Shown: piece by piece, positions 52,495-61,944 of the stretch
Layout: each line of letters starts with the position of its first letter
Numbering within the stretch: position 1 is the first letter of the stretch
The notes under the pieces: generated by a model
What the model saw: the letters and a program-made list of their open reading frames with translations, nothing else
Told to the model about the DNA's origin: nothing
Database searches by the model: none
Program-made: the position numbers and the translations under genes
DNA from: Symploca sp. SIO3C6
GTDB lineage: Bacteria > Cyanobacteriota > Cyanobacteriia > Cyanobacteriales > Coleofasciculaceae
Length of the DNA stretch: 64,000 bases
Assembly: GCA_010692425.1 (NCBI GenBank)
Contig: JAAHHJ010000022.1
Coordinates: 1 to 64,000, forward strand
Direction of reading: 5' to 3'

Positions 52495-54381
52495 ATGCTC
52501 TTTCCTAATCTTCTACCATTGTGGTTATCATTAAAAACCACATTCACAGCTACTTTAATTGCCTTTAGTATCGGAACTGTAGTAGCTCATTCAATGGCTA
52601 ATTACCGGGGTAAGGGAAAAGAAGTCATTGATGGTCTCCTCACCCTACCTTTGGTACTACCACCCACTGTATTGGGTTTTTTATTACTAGTAGTCTTCGG
52701 CAAAAATAGTCCTGTAGGTCAATTGCTGTCAGTGTTTAATATTGAGATTATTTTCTCTTGGTCAGCTACAGTTATTGCTTCTACAGTCGTGGCTTTTCCT
52801 TTAATGTACAAAACAGCCAAGACTAGTTTTGAGCAAGTTGATCAAAATTTGCTCAGCGCTGCCCGCACACTTGGGGCAACGGAAACTACTATTTTTTGGC
52901 GTATCACTATTCCTTTGGTGTGGCAAGGTATTCTTGCTGGCACTATTCTCGCTTTTGCTCGTGCTCTTGGGGAGTTTGGAGCTACTTTAATGCTAGCTGG
53001 CAATATTCCTGGTAAGACTCAGACTATTCCTCTAGCTATTTTTGTCGCCGTCGAAGGCGGTAATATGACAGAAGCTATACTTTGGGTCTTAATTATTATT
53101 GCTACTTCCTTAAGTGTAGTTATCAGTCTCAATTACTTATCCTCACCCAATTCCATCAAGACTAAAACTAGAGGGAATTTTCAGCTTTGGAATAGGTTGA
53201 TTTCAGCAGTTGAAACTTTGATAAGAAAGCTATCTCTCAGAAAAAGTAGAGCTGCCAGACAAAATTTTCCAACTGAACCAGAGCAATTATTACCGTCTCT
53301 GGAAATGAGTATTCTCAAGCGCAGACTTGGATTCACCCTAGAGGTAGACTTCACTGCCTCTGATAAACCTTTAGGATTGCTAGGGGGTTCTGGTTCTGGT
53401 AAAAGTACTACTATGTGCTGTCTTGCTGGTCTAGAAACTCCTTCTTCTGGCCGCATTGTTCTCAATGGCAAAACTCTGTTTGATTCTCAACAGGGCATTA
53501 ACGTACCGACACGCTTGCGCCGGGTAGGCTTCGTATTTCAAGACTACGCTCTCTTTCCTCATCTGAATGTAGTTGACAATATTGCTTTTGGCTTACGTTA
53601 TGGCCTAGGTAATTCCGAAAGATACTCTAGTGAAGCCATTAAAGAGCGTATCAAATACCTGGTTAACTCTAAGCAACTTCAAGGCTTAGAAAAACGCTAT
53701 CCATACCAGCTTTCTGGTGGGCAGCAGCAAAGGGTGGCATTGGCTAGGGCATTGGCAACAAAGCCAGAAGCACTGCTTCTAGATGAACCGCTTTCTGCAC
53801 TTGATCCTTACTTACGTGAACAGGTGGAAAAACAACTTGTTAAAGGTATCTCCACTTATCAAGGTGTGACTCTATTTGTTTCCCATAATCTAGACGAAGC
53901 CTATCGTGTCTGCGAGAATTTACTCATTCTGGAGAAGGGAAGAGTAATTGCTTATGACCACAAAACCAGAATTTTCTCTTGTCCTAACACAGTTGGCGTG
54001 GCTCAAATGACCCAGTGTCAAAATCTTTCGACTGCTTCCATGGTTTCGCCAACAGAAGTAGAAGCGATTGAGTGGGATTGCACTTTAAAAGTTATAGAAG
54101 CTCCTCCTCAAGATTTTGCCTATGTCGGCATTAGGGCTCATGACTTAGCCTTTGTAAGTGATAATTCTCAGGAAAATACTTTTCCTGTTTGGCTAGCTCA
54201 TGCTGTTGAAACTCCTCATCAGATTACCCTCTATGTGAAAATCAATAGTTCTCCAAAAGACACAAATGATTGGCATCTAAAAGCTCAACTAATGAGAAGG
54301 CAATGGCATTTAATTAAAGGCAGACAATCGCCTTGGTGGCTGCATATTAATCCCTCCCACCTTTTACTGATAAATTCTTAG
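52495..54381 (+). CDS. modBC: molybdate ABC transporter permease-ATPase fusion
   Basis: The 628-residue product joins the ModB permease (residues 1-225; 5 TM helices, coupling loop AARTLGATETTIFWRITIPL) to the ModC ATPase (about 265-500). Walker A GGSGSGKSTT has Lys303, the signature is LSGGQQQRVALARAL near 406, and Walker B is ALLLDEPLSALD. The last 120 residues replace a standard mop/TOBE domain with a divergent one. Fused ModBC is known from Anabaena-type cyanobacteria. A basic linker joins the halves (LIRKLSLRKSRAARQ). Confidence 0.93.
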   Translation: MLFPNLLPLWLSLKTTFTATLIAFSIGTVVAHSMANYRGKGKEVIDGLLTLPLVLPPTVLGFLLLVVFGKNSPVGQLLSVFNIEIIFSWSATVIASTVVAFPLMYKTAKTSFEQVDQNLLSAARTLGATETTIFWRITIPLVWQGILAGTILAFARALGEFGATLMLAGNIPGKTQTIPLAIFVAVEGGNMTEAILWVLIIIATSLSVVISLNYLSSPNSIKTKTRGNFQLWNRLISAVETLIRKLSLRKSRAARQNFPTEPEQLLPSLEMSILKRRLGFTLEVDFTASDKPLGLLGGSGSGKSTTMCCLAGLETPSSGRIVLNGKTLFDSQQGINVPTRLRRVGFVFQDYALFPHLNVVDNIAFGLRYGLGNSERYSSEAIKERIKYLVNSKQLQGLEKRYPYQLSGGQQQRVALARALATKPEALLLDEPLSALDPYLREQVEKQLVKGISTYQGVTLFVSHNLDEAYRVCENLLILEKGRVIAYDHKTRIFSCPNTVGVAQMTQCQNLSTASMVSPTEVEAIEWDCTLKVIEAPPQDFAYVGIRAHDLAFVSDNSQENTFPVWLAHAVETPHQITLYVKINSSPKDTNDWHLKAQLMRRQWHLIKGRQSPWWLHINPSHLLLINS

Positions 54382-54522
54382 TTGACACTCTCACCCCATG
54401 CTGAGAACTTGGGAGATCCTGGTGCATCTACTTATTCTTAAGGCTAAAATAATTGAACTGGATCTAATCTAATTTATAATCCATAGTAATAAAAATTAAA
54501 TAAAGAGCAATAAATTTTATGG

Positions 54523-54566
54523 TTATTACTTATTACTTATTACTTATTACTTATTACTTATTACTT
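54523..54566. repeat. heptad repeat TTATTAC (6 units)
   Basis: Six tandem TTATTAC heptads, the same unit as at 40221-40254, lie between the convergent modBC and bicA genes. Confidence 0.75.
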
Positions 54567-54594
54567 AAAGTTAGATTATTTTTCCTATTTTATC

Positions 54595-56349
54595 TTACCT
54601 ATCCTTAATAACAGTTTCATTAGTCTGTGCCTGAGTATCATTGGTGTCCCAATCATCAGTATCTGAGCCATTCCCTTTGAATTGAGTGCTATTATCCTCT
54701 CCAAACTGTCCTTGAATCAGTGCCATTGCCATTTTAAGTGCATAGAGACGGTTGGCAACTCGATTCTTTGGTGGTAATAGATTCAGAACCTTTAAGCGCC
54801 GCAGCCTTGCTTTCACCTTACCAGAGGCACCAACAAGAAACACTTGGCGGCGTTTCTCACAAGCATCCTTGACCATATTCTCAATTGCCAAAGAAGTAGT
54901 TACTCCCAACATCGGCACGTCGCCGAAATCTAGGATTAGGACATCATAGTTTTCTACAATTGACATCCGCTGGGAAATTGTCTTGGCAGCACCAAAACTC
55001 ATTGGTCCCCCCAGTCTAAATAACAGAATACGACCATTAGCCTGCTTGAGAAGTAATTTTTCTTCGTGGCTCAAAGACGTTTCATCACTGGGAGTAGTGA
55101 TGACCTTCATTTTGTCACTCTGGATTTCACTCAGGCGCTTGACTGTCAGTAAGTTAGCCACGAATACCCCAACCGCCACCGCAGTAATCAGATCTACAAA
55201 GACGGTTAGTAGTAGCACTGCATACATCAATCCGGTAGCTTTGAGAGATATGCGGTGGGCTCGTGTGATGAAGCTCCAGTCGATAATGTCAATCCCCACT
55301 TTAATTAAGATACCTGCTAGAACTGTATGGGGAATACTCTCAGTTAAGCCTCCAGCCCACAAAACGATGCTCAGTAAAACTAGGGCATGGACAATCCCAG
55401 ACAGAGCAGTTTTACCGCCAGCATAGACATTGATGACTGTTCTCATGGTGGCACCAGCACCAGGTAAGCCGCCAAACAAACCAGAAATTAGGTTCCCAAT
55501 GCCTTGACCAATTAATTCGCGATCGGAATCGTGCTGTGTTCTGGTAATATTATCGGCAACCAGTGAAGTTAGTAAAGAGTCAATGGAGCCTAAGGTTGCT
55601 AGCATCAAACCATAGCCAACTATATCCTTGAGCTGAGCAAAATCAAATACCGGCAAATGCAGTTTCGGCAAACCAATTGGTATTTCTCCAATACGCGCAA
55701 TTTCGTTCCCCGGCAGTAAGTAAACTGAAATCGCAGTACAGACGATCAAGGCTAGCAGTGGTGCTGGTAGAATCCGATTAAGCTTGGGTGGTGAACCAAA
55801 AACTATTGCTAGTGTCAGGAGCCCTAAAGCCGTTGCTGCTGGGTTAGGAGTCATCAAAAAGCTGGGTAATTTACTTAGTGATTCCACCACACTGCCAGAA
55901 GCATCGTGTCCTAGCAAAGGAGCAATCTCGATGATGATAATGATCACACCAACACCTGACATAAAGCCAGAGATCACGGTGTAGGGCATCAGGGTAATGT
56001 ATTTACCTAGACGCAGTATGCCAAAGAGGATCTGAAATAGCCCACCCAGCATGACAACTGTAAAAACAATTGCCAAACCAGTATCCGAGTTTTTATCAGT
56101 TAGGGCGGTAAAGACGGTTGCCATTACCACAGTCATCGGACCTGTCGGACCGGAAATCTGTGAGGGAGTCCCACCACACAATGCTGCAAAAAAACCGACA
56201 AAAATGGCACCGTAAAGACCGTTAATTGCTCCGGCACCGGAGGAGACACCAAAAGCCAGCGCTAGAGGCAAGGCGACAATGGCAGCAGTTAGCCCGCCAA
56301 AAATATCGCCGCGCAAGTTCCTAAAATGTAGACGGTTAACAAGTTGCAT
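54595..56349 (-). CDS. bicA: SulP-family sodium-dependent bicarbonate transporter BicA
   Basis: This 584-residue membrane protein closely follows BicA: VNRLHFRNLRGDIFGGLTAA at the start, GTPSQISGPTGPMTVVMATV in the substrate/ion region, SIDSLLTSLVADNITRTQHD with the sodium-site Asp, and GIGNLISGLFGGLPGAGATM. A cytoplasmic STAS domain follows (RILLFRLGGPMSFGAAKTIS, LILDFGDVPMLGVTTSLAIE). It imports HCO3- with Na+ into the cytoplasm. The Asp/Thr-rich C-tail is extra. Its location between carboxysome genes strongly supports bicarbonate rather than sulfate as substrate. Confidence 0.9.
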   Translation of the reverse strand: MQLVNRLHFRNLRGDIFGGLTAAIVALPLALAFGVSSGAGAINGLYGAIFVGFFAALCGGTPSQISGPTGPMTVVMATVFTALTDKNSDTGLAIVFTVVMLGGLFQILFGILRLGKYITLMPYTVISGFMSGVGVIIIIIEIAPLLGHDASGSVVESLSKLPSFLMTPNPAATALGLLTLAIVFGSPPKLNRILPAPLLALIVCTAISVYLLPGNEIARIGEIPIGLPKLHLPVFDFAQLKDIVGYGLMLATLGSIDSLLTSLVADNITRTQHDSDRELIGQGIGNLISGLFGGLPGAGATMRTVINVYAGGKTALSGIVHALVLLSIVLWAGGLTESIPHTVLAGILIKVGIDIIDWSFITRAHRISLKATGLMYAVLLLTVFVDLITAVAVGVFVANLLTVKRLSEIQSDKMKVITTPSDETSLSHEEKLLLKQANGRILLFRLGGPMSFGAAKTISQRMSIVENYDVLILDFGDVPMLGVTTSLAIENMVKDACEKRRQVFLVGASGKVKARLRRLKVLNLLPPKNRVANRLYALKMAMALIQGQFGEDNSTQFKGNGSDTDDWDTNDTQAQTNETVIKDR

Positions 56350-57203
56350 GAGAAGTTCATTAAAGATACAAATTGACTTGTCATTCGCTGTCAGAGAAAT
56401 CGTTCTAAATTTAAGAAAGTTACCAACCTTTCTATATTTATTGATTAGTGTGATCCCTTGACACTCAAAGTCAATTAATAATATTGAGCTTGCTGAAGAT
56501 TAGGTTGAGCGCTGATTTTATCAGTTTAAAGTTTGAGAAACTCAGCCAATATCTAGGCTGAAAATGGTCAGCAGAGTATGGCGTGGGTAATTTCGGTAAA
56601 CGTCAAAATTCTTGTTACTGACTATGCCTTTGCCATGATCTCACTCCATCTCACCTTATAAGAAATGCCTATGGATCTCAAGACAAACTTCTATGGATAA
56701 TCTTTATACCATAAAAATTGTCTTTTGTAACAAAAATTTTGATAAAGGGCTTGCTGATTGCTGAGACTTAACCTTGTTCCCACTCAAACTCGGCTTGCTA
56801 GAGATTATAAGTATATATAACCAGTCTATTTAATTTGTGAAGATATTGGTGAAAGGAGGGAATAGGGGGATTTCAGATTTTATTTAGATTCGCTATAATT
56901 ATAACTTTGATCTTCTGATCGTATAAATTGTAGATAAGGGGGAATGCTTGCTCTTCAGTTCTGAATACACTGCTTTCTTTTCTACCCTGTTCCCCTAGAC
57001 CAAGGCTTCGCCAGACTTAAATCTAACCAGTAACCCATGGAAACCAACTTCTGCCAGAGCAATTCCGGCAAGTACTTACAGATTAAACATCATCCTAGCT
57101 GTAGTAATTCCCCACCTTCCCAGTTGCTAGTTTGTAGTTGTTAGTTTCTAGACTTAATACAAGCCCATAACTAACAGCCAAAAACTAAATGGAGGTCGAT
57201 ATA
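56350..57203. promoter_or_regulatory. 854-bp divergent region between bicA and ccmO
   Basis: No gene is seen. The region must contain the promoters of bicA (minus) and ccmO (plus), and it is A/T-rich around 56680-56950. GGAGGT at 57191-57196 is the ccmO ribosome binding site. The CmpR/CcmR-type regulator encoded nearby is a candidate to bind here, but I cannot fix a site by eye. Confidence 0.4.
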
Positions 57204-57971
57204 ATGCATTCATATAGAAGTGGGATTGCTTCCCAAAGACCTTGGCGAGGGCAAGAGCGCCGCAGTCAAGATGCTTTAGGCTTGGTCTGTACCCTCAGTT
57301 TTCCAGTGATTGTGAGTACGGCTGATGCTATGCTCAAAGCAGCTAGCGTTACCCTTGTCGGTTACGAAAAAACTGGTAGTGGTCAGTGTACCGCGATTGT
57401 AAGGGGTACTATTGCCGAAGTTCGGATTGCTGTTCAAGCTGGTGTTGAACACGCTCAGCAAGAAGGTCGTTTACACTCCTCTACGGTACTACCCAGACCA
57501 TTTCCTAACTTGGAAGTGGTATTTCCCATCGGTTCTAAACTATTAGAGCAGCTCTCGGGGTACAATCACGGTCGCATCAGTAATCAAGCCTTGGGTCTTT
57601 TGGAAACAAGGGGATTTCCTGCTATGGTGGGGGCAGCAGATGCTATGCTCAAGGCTGCCGATGTCCAACTCAGTGCCTACGAAACCATTGGAGATGGTTT
57701 ATGTACTGCTATTATCCGGGGTGCTGTAGCCAATGTGGCTATGGCTTTACAGGTTGGGATCGCTGAAGCCCAAAGGATTGGTGAGATAATTGCTGTCACA
57801 GTTATACCTCGCCCTCTAGAAGATTTAGAGAAATCTCTGCCAGTGGCACAGTGCCTAATTGAGGCAGAACCTCAACCACTAGTGTTACCAATTAAGGTGA
57901 AAGAAGAAGTCAAGGAACTAGTAGAATTACCAGATTTAGGAAAGCTTCCAATGAGTACAAAAGACTCATAA
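57204..57971 (+). CDS. ccmO: carboxysome shell protein CcmO (two BMC domains)
   Basis: The 255-residue protein has two tandem BMC domains: LGLVCTLSFPVIVSTADAML...[20 protein letters not shown] and LGLLETRGFPAMVGAADAML...VQLSAYETIGDGLCTAIIRG. It forms pseudohexameric trimers essential for the beta-carboxysome shell. A charged C-tail rich in Glu/Lys follows. ATG 57204 is chosen because GGAGGT stands 7 bases before it; the earlier ATG 57189 overlaps that ribosome binding site. It lies 7.5 kb from ccmN, unlike genomes where ccmO is far away. Confidence 0.93.
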   Translation: MHSYRSGIASQRPWRGQERRSQDALGLVCTLSFPVIVSTADAMLKAASVTLVGYEKTGSGQCTAIVRGTIAEVRIAVQAGVEHAQQEGRLHSSTVLPRPFPNLEVVFPIGSKLLEQLSGYNHGRISNQALGLLETRGFPAMVGAADAMLKAADVQLSAYETIGDGLCTAIIRGAVANVAMALQVGIAEAQRIGEIIAVTVIPRPLEDLEKSLPVAQCLIEAEPQPLVLPIKVKEEVKELVELPDLGKLPMSTKDS

Positions 57972-58217
57972 AAACTTCGTAACTATGACTGGGTAATTTG
58001 TCGTTTTTTACAGCAATAATCAATGCTTTTGAGTATTTTATCTCCAGAATTTAATGTAGTTTCTCTATGGGAGTTAAAAAAATAAATTAAACTTTATAAA
58101 AAGATAATAAGTAATATAGTAATTTAAATCTCATTGAGATTAGCTCTAGTATCACTGATTTACCTGAATCAATATCCACCAATTAAAAACACCTTACAAG
58201 GGAATGCTTATAAAAAA

Positions 58218-58314
58218 AGCGCTGCACAAAATCTAGAGGTATGGACTGCTGTTTCCCTGATAAGGAAACTAACAGATTATTTTCCTAACACTGAACTAGT
58301 TCTTGTGCAACGCT
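58218..58314. repeat. 97-bp inverted-repeat element (AGCGCTGCACAA...TTGTGCAACGCT)
   Basis: 12-bp ends match as reverse complements with one mismatch, with GTTTCC/GGAAAC inside. It may be a MITE or a long hairpin in the 471-bp gap between ccmO and the LysR gene, where no convincing gene is seen. Confidence 0.4.
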
Positions 58315-58442
58315 AGAGGGAAGGAAGACTGTCTTTTGTTCCAGTTATTTGCAATAATAACTCGAAATACTCATAGATAAATGTCTTTTTACCGATGATT
58401 GGTATAGATATAATTTATATTAAACACTAAGGAGAAGTATCC

Positions 58443-59399
58443 TTGAAACAAGCCACTCTGCACCAGCTGAGGGTATTTGAAGCAGTTGCTAGGCACAATA
58501 GCTTTACGCGAGCAGCAGAGGAGCTGTTTCTCACCCAACCAACTGTCTCTATGCAGGTAAAGCAACTGACCAAAGCTGTGGGCATGCCTCTATTTGACCA
58601 AGTTGGCAAGCGTATCTATCTAACGCAAGCTGGTGAGGAATTGGTCAAAACCTGTCGTCAAATTTTTGAACATTTAGACCAATTTGAGATGACTGTAGCA
58701 GATATCAAAGGTCTGAAACAGGGTCGGTTGCGTCTGGCAGTAATTACCACAGCAAAATATTTTGTTCCCCGTTTATTAGGTCCTTTTTGCAAACGTTATC
58801 CAGGAATTGATATTTCCCTACAAGTCACCAATCACGAAGGTATAATCTCTCGCCTAAATGACAATGTGGACGACATATATATTATGAGCCAACTACCGGA
58901 GAATGTGGAAGTTGACACTCAGCCAGTGCTAGAAAACCCTTTAGTAGTATTGGCACCAATTGATCATCCTCTAGCACCCGAAAAAAATATCCCACTTGAA
59001 CGTCTTGCTACCGAGCATTTTATTATGAGGGAGCCTGGATCAGGAACACGCAAAGCAGTGCAGGATCTGTTTGATGAGCATAAGATTGCCTTGAAAGTAA
59101 GGCTGGATTTGGGTAGTAATGAAGCGATTAAACAGGCAATTGCTGGCGGTTTGGGAATTTCCATATTATCGGTACACACCTTAGCTCTAGACACTCCTAA
59201 CTCTCAGTTGGCAATTCTAGACGTGGAAAAGTTTCCCATTGAGCGCTATTGGTATGCAGTTTACCCCAAAGGAAAGCAACTATCTGTGGTTGCTCAAACT
59301 TTTCTAGAGTATCTATTAACTGAAGGCAAGCAAGTTGCACACAAAACAGTAGGAGCAAGATTGTCTGGTTTTGTAAATTACCAAGATGAGATTTCTTGA
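58443..59399 (+). CDS. LysR-type regulator of the CmpR/CcmR (NdhR) group
   Basis: This 318-residue regulator has an N-terminal winged HTH (LHQLRVFEAVARHNSFTRAA, EELFLTQPTVSMQVKQLTKA) and a LysR effector domain (LRLAVITTAKYFVPRLLGPF, MREPGSGTRKAVQDLF, QAIAGGLGISILSVHTLAL). It is close in sequence to cyanobacterial CmpR and CcmR/NdhR, which sense 2-phosphoglycolate, RuBP or 2-oxoglutarate/NADP+ and control bicarbonate and CO2 uptake genes. The start is TTG 58443, supported by AAGGAG 8 bases upstream and the family N-terminus MKQATLHQL. Its position beside ccmO and bicA fits control of these genes. Confidence 0.88.
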   Translation: MKQATLHQLRVFEAVARHNSFTRAAEELFLTQPTVSMQVKQLTKAVGMPLFDQVGKRIYLTQAGEELVKTCRQIFEHLDQFEMTVADIKGLKQGRLRLAVITTAKYFVPRLLGPFCKRYPGIDISLQVTNHEGIISRLNDNVDDIYIMSQLPENVEVDTQPVLENPLVVLAPIDHPLAPEKNIPLERLATEHFIMREPGSGTRKAVQDLFDEHKIALKVRLDLGSNEAIKQAIAGGLGISILSVHTLALDTPNSQLAILDVEKFPIERYWYAVYPKGKQLSVVAQTFLEYLLTEGKQVAHKTVGARLSGFVNYQDEIS

Positions 59400-59439
59400 G
59401 TGAGTTGACAACAGCAGCAAGATTGAATAAAGAATACAG

Positions 59440-59467
59440 GAGTGCTTCCTCAAGGAGGCACTCTTTT
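59440..59467 (+). terminator. intrinsic terminator of the LysR gene
   Basis: GAGTGCTTCCT and AGGAGGCACTC form an 11-bp stem with one G-T pair and a 2-base centre, followed by TTTT, 41 bases after the stop. It is the clearest terminator in the window. Confidence 0.75.
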
Positions 59468-60008
59468 AACTCTTTACTTGGTTAGGGCAAAAGGGATTGT
59501 TGAATTTCCCTTTTATCCTTGAGCAAACTTTTCAAAAGGTACTTTGGCAAGATTTCTCTTGACTGAGAGTAATAACATACTCCAAATTTGACGGCAATTG
59601 CCAATTGCCAGGGAGTATAGATAGAAAAAACACACCCAGAGCTAATGCGCCTCAAGCTTGATCAAGTTTAAACCCCAATCATCTTAAATTGATTTTTATC
59701 ATAAATTATGATACCTTGATTTTTGCTAAAAAAATTTTTACTCAAATGATGCTATCCTACAAAATATTTGTGTCTGTCTGCCAGTTATGAGTAATTAAAA
59801 AAGGTGGATTTTAAAGGCTTAACTGTTTCTACTTTTACTCTGAGTACTGCTAGCTCACATTACACAAAACAGGAATAACTGGGTCTTTGTAGCTCTGTGT
59901 GATCAGTTGTGGGGATATATTGTTCATATTTCCTCTAATCAATCACCTCCGAAGAATATAACTTAGAATTTTTTTGATTTTGAGGATTTTTTAGGAAGAC
60001 TGTAAGCA
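59468..60008. other. 541-bp A/T-rich spacer before mscS
   Basis: No gene is seen. A TATCATAA-A-TTATGATA dyad lies at 59697-59713, about 300 bp before the mscS start. Otherwise nothing is recognised. Confidence 0.4.
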
Positions 60009-61166
60009 ATGGAAAATATTTGGATTACAATTCAGAATTGGTTCCCGGCGATTAAAGAGAATCCCTTTACTTTTGATATACCGCTCACAAAAATCATTCT
60101 AGTCGCCATAGTCCTCACGCTCACACAGGCTTTGAGGAAGTATTTTGCGGCATTTATAGTCAATGGTATCGAGCGCTTGACTAGCAAAACGGAGACTACG
60201 CTAGATGATGAGCTGATCAAGGTTCTGAAGCCATCATTAAGCTTGCTAACACTCCTAGGTGGAATCTGGCTAGTACAGGTGATTCTGGCAGAGGAACTTG
60301 GCCCCCAAATAAGCGCAGCAATCATCAAATTTCTCAATCTGATCGCCATCGTCATTGTTGCCTTTGTCATTTACCGTGCTTCTTCAATCTTAGGGCAGCT
60401 ACTTGCTAACTCGGTGCTACGGACTGACACTGATCTCGATGATATACTCAGACCCTTTGTACCCAGGATTTTTCAGACAATAGCCATTGTGGTGATTATT
60501 CTTAAGGGCTGTGAGATATTTTTGGGTCAATCTGCAGCTGCACTGGTAGGTGTGCTCGGTGGTGCAGGCATCACCTTAGGTTTGCTATTTAAAGACATTG
60601 TCTATGACTGGTTTTGCACAGTCGTTATCTATTCAGATGGTCTTTTCCGAGAAGGTGACTGGTTGATGATACCTGGATTAAGCGGCTTTACTCAGGTTAT
60701 CAGGATAGGCTTTAGAAGTACAACTCTGCGGTTAGTTCAGTGGGGTTCCATTGTCAAACTTCCCAATTCTAAAATGATCGATGGCAGTGTTGAAAATTGG
60801 TCACAACATGATGGTGAAGACCGACTGATGTGGGGTTTGAATTTGACTCTAAAAATCGACGGGATTTCGGGGCAAAAGACTGCCAAAATTTGTGCCTCTC
60901 TTAGAGAAATTTGCAAATCTCTTGAGGGAGTTGTTCCGGAAAAAGTCATTGTTAGGTTTCAAAAACTTGAAGATAATGCCCGCGTGATTTTGATTACAGT
61001 ATTGGTTGATCAACTAGGTTTATACTCGACTGTCGAAGAGCAACTCAATGTAGCAATCTTGGAACTATTGGAACAAGAAGGAATTGATAGCCTATCTGTG
61101 AAACTGCAAACAGAACCACAGAAATATAGTCAATTGATGAAGGACACACAATACGCTAACAATTAA
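60009..61166 (+). CDS. MscS-family small-conductance mechanosensitive channel
   Basis: This 385-residue membrane protein has three to four TM helices in the first 165 residues. The pore helix is ALVGVLGGAGITLGLLFKDIVYDWF, here with bulky residues after the Gly/Ala pattern. The beta domain has FREGDWLMIPGLSGFTQVIR and VKLPNSKMIDGSVENWS. The C-terminal alpha/beta domain follows. It opens under membrane tension and releases solutes. Not linked to neighbours; ATG at 60009. Confidence 0.88.
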   Translation: MENIWITIQNWFPAIKENPFTFDIPLTKIILVAIVLTLTQALRKYFAAFIVNGIERLTSKTETTLDDELIKVLKPSLSLLTLLGGIWLVQVILAEELGPQISAAIIKFLNLIAIVIVAFVIYRASSILGQLLANSVLRTDTDLDDILRPFVPRIFQTIAIVVIILKGCEIFLGQSAAALVGVLGGAGITLGLLFKDIVYDWFCTVVIYSDGLFREGDWLMIPGLSGFTQVIRIGFRSTTLRLVQWGSIVKLPNSKMIDGSVENWSQHDGEDRLMWGLNLTLKIDGISGQKTAKICASLREICKSLEGVVPEKVIVRFQKLEDNARVILITVLVDQLGLYSTVEEQLNVAILELLEQEGIDSLSVKLQTEPQKYSQLMKDTQYANN

Positions 61167-61254
61167 GTAAAGTGTTTCTGGTTGATGGTTAATGGTTCAT
61201 CGTTCATTGTTGATAGCAAGGTTAACAGTGAACTATCAACAGAAGTCATTCAAT

Positions 61255-61471
61255 AAAAAACCCCCAGCGCAAGGCGTTGAGGGCGGTCATCTAGGGTGCA
61301 TCTACTATTTCTTCTTCCGGCATAGCTGTTATCCCCTCCGGATAAATTACTAGAAAGCCCTAAGACAATACCCCTGCCTCCCATCAGCTATTATGCTGGT
61401 ATGCTGGTGGCACTGCCCCCATAGCCCTCTGGGCATCCTTAGGCAAGTCAATCACAAACCTGGGCAAGTTT
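61255..61471 (-). ncRNA. candidate structured RNA with intrinsic terminator
   Basis: On the minus strand a TACAAT -10-like box (61478-61483) is followed by about 215 bases with several nested stems: GCCTAAG with CTTAGGGC, TGCC-CCA-CAGC[ATAATA]GCTG-TGG-GGCA, and TTATCC-GGAGG-GGATAA. The end is CCCTCAACGCC...GCGCTGGGGG followed by TTTTTT (61255-61284). An 11-codon ORF (MPEEEIVDAP, stop) with GGAGG upstream lies inside. It might be a 6S-like or other small RNA; the family is not recognised. Confidence 0.4.
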
Positions 61472-61593
61472 ATAAATATTGTACAAATTACTGTTTAATT
61501 AAAGACGCGGGGACACTCCAGACAAATGGGATGGGGATTTAACCCCAACCTATTTTATGCATCGCAAGTGACGGTGGGGTATTTGACCCATAC

Positions 61594-61702
61594 TATAGCG
61601 CTACGCGCAAGGCTCCAGGGCAGAAGGCTCCAAGGCAGAAGGGGTGAATTTGACAAAGTTTTAGCGATTTAGCTTGTCCTAACCTTAATACGTACTGCTA
61701 TT
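61594..61702 (+). mobile_element. TATAGC MITE-like repeat, copy 3
   Basis: Nearly identical to 5135-5243 over its full 109 bp, including the GGCTCCAGGGCAGAAGGC and GGGGTGAATTTGACAAAG parts; only the last base of the GCTATA end differs (GCTATT). Confidence 0.8.
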
Positions 61703-61944
61703 TTTTCGATAAAAAGGCATCCATATTGGCTACTATGGATGCCTGGATTTCTCTCTAGATGTAGACCAGAATACAGTGTTTGATAGTAACAAGCGACTAA
61801 CGTCGGATCGGAAGACTTGAACTGATTGTAATGTTAAATAAGATTCACTCAACTCAACACTTTGATTGTGCTTGTTTTAAAAAAAAAATACTAGTGAAGA
61901 TAGAAAAGTTAAGATCTTTTTTATTCAACTGAGTTAACGAGGAA

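Noticed and set aside
54752-55426. Plus-strand frames inside bicA
   Set aside because: Antisense shadows of a highly conserved transporter gene.
58134-58316. 60-codon frame between ccmO and the LysR gene
   Set aside because: TTG start without ribosome binding site, no family, and it covers the inverted-repeat element; better explained as non-coding.
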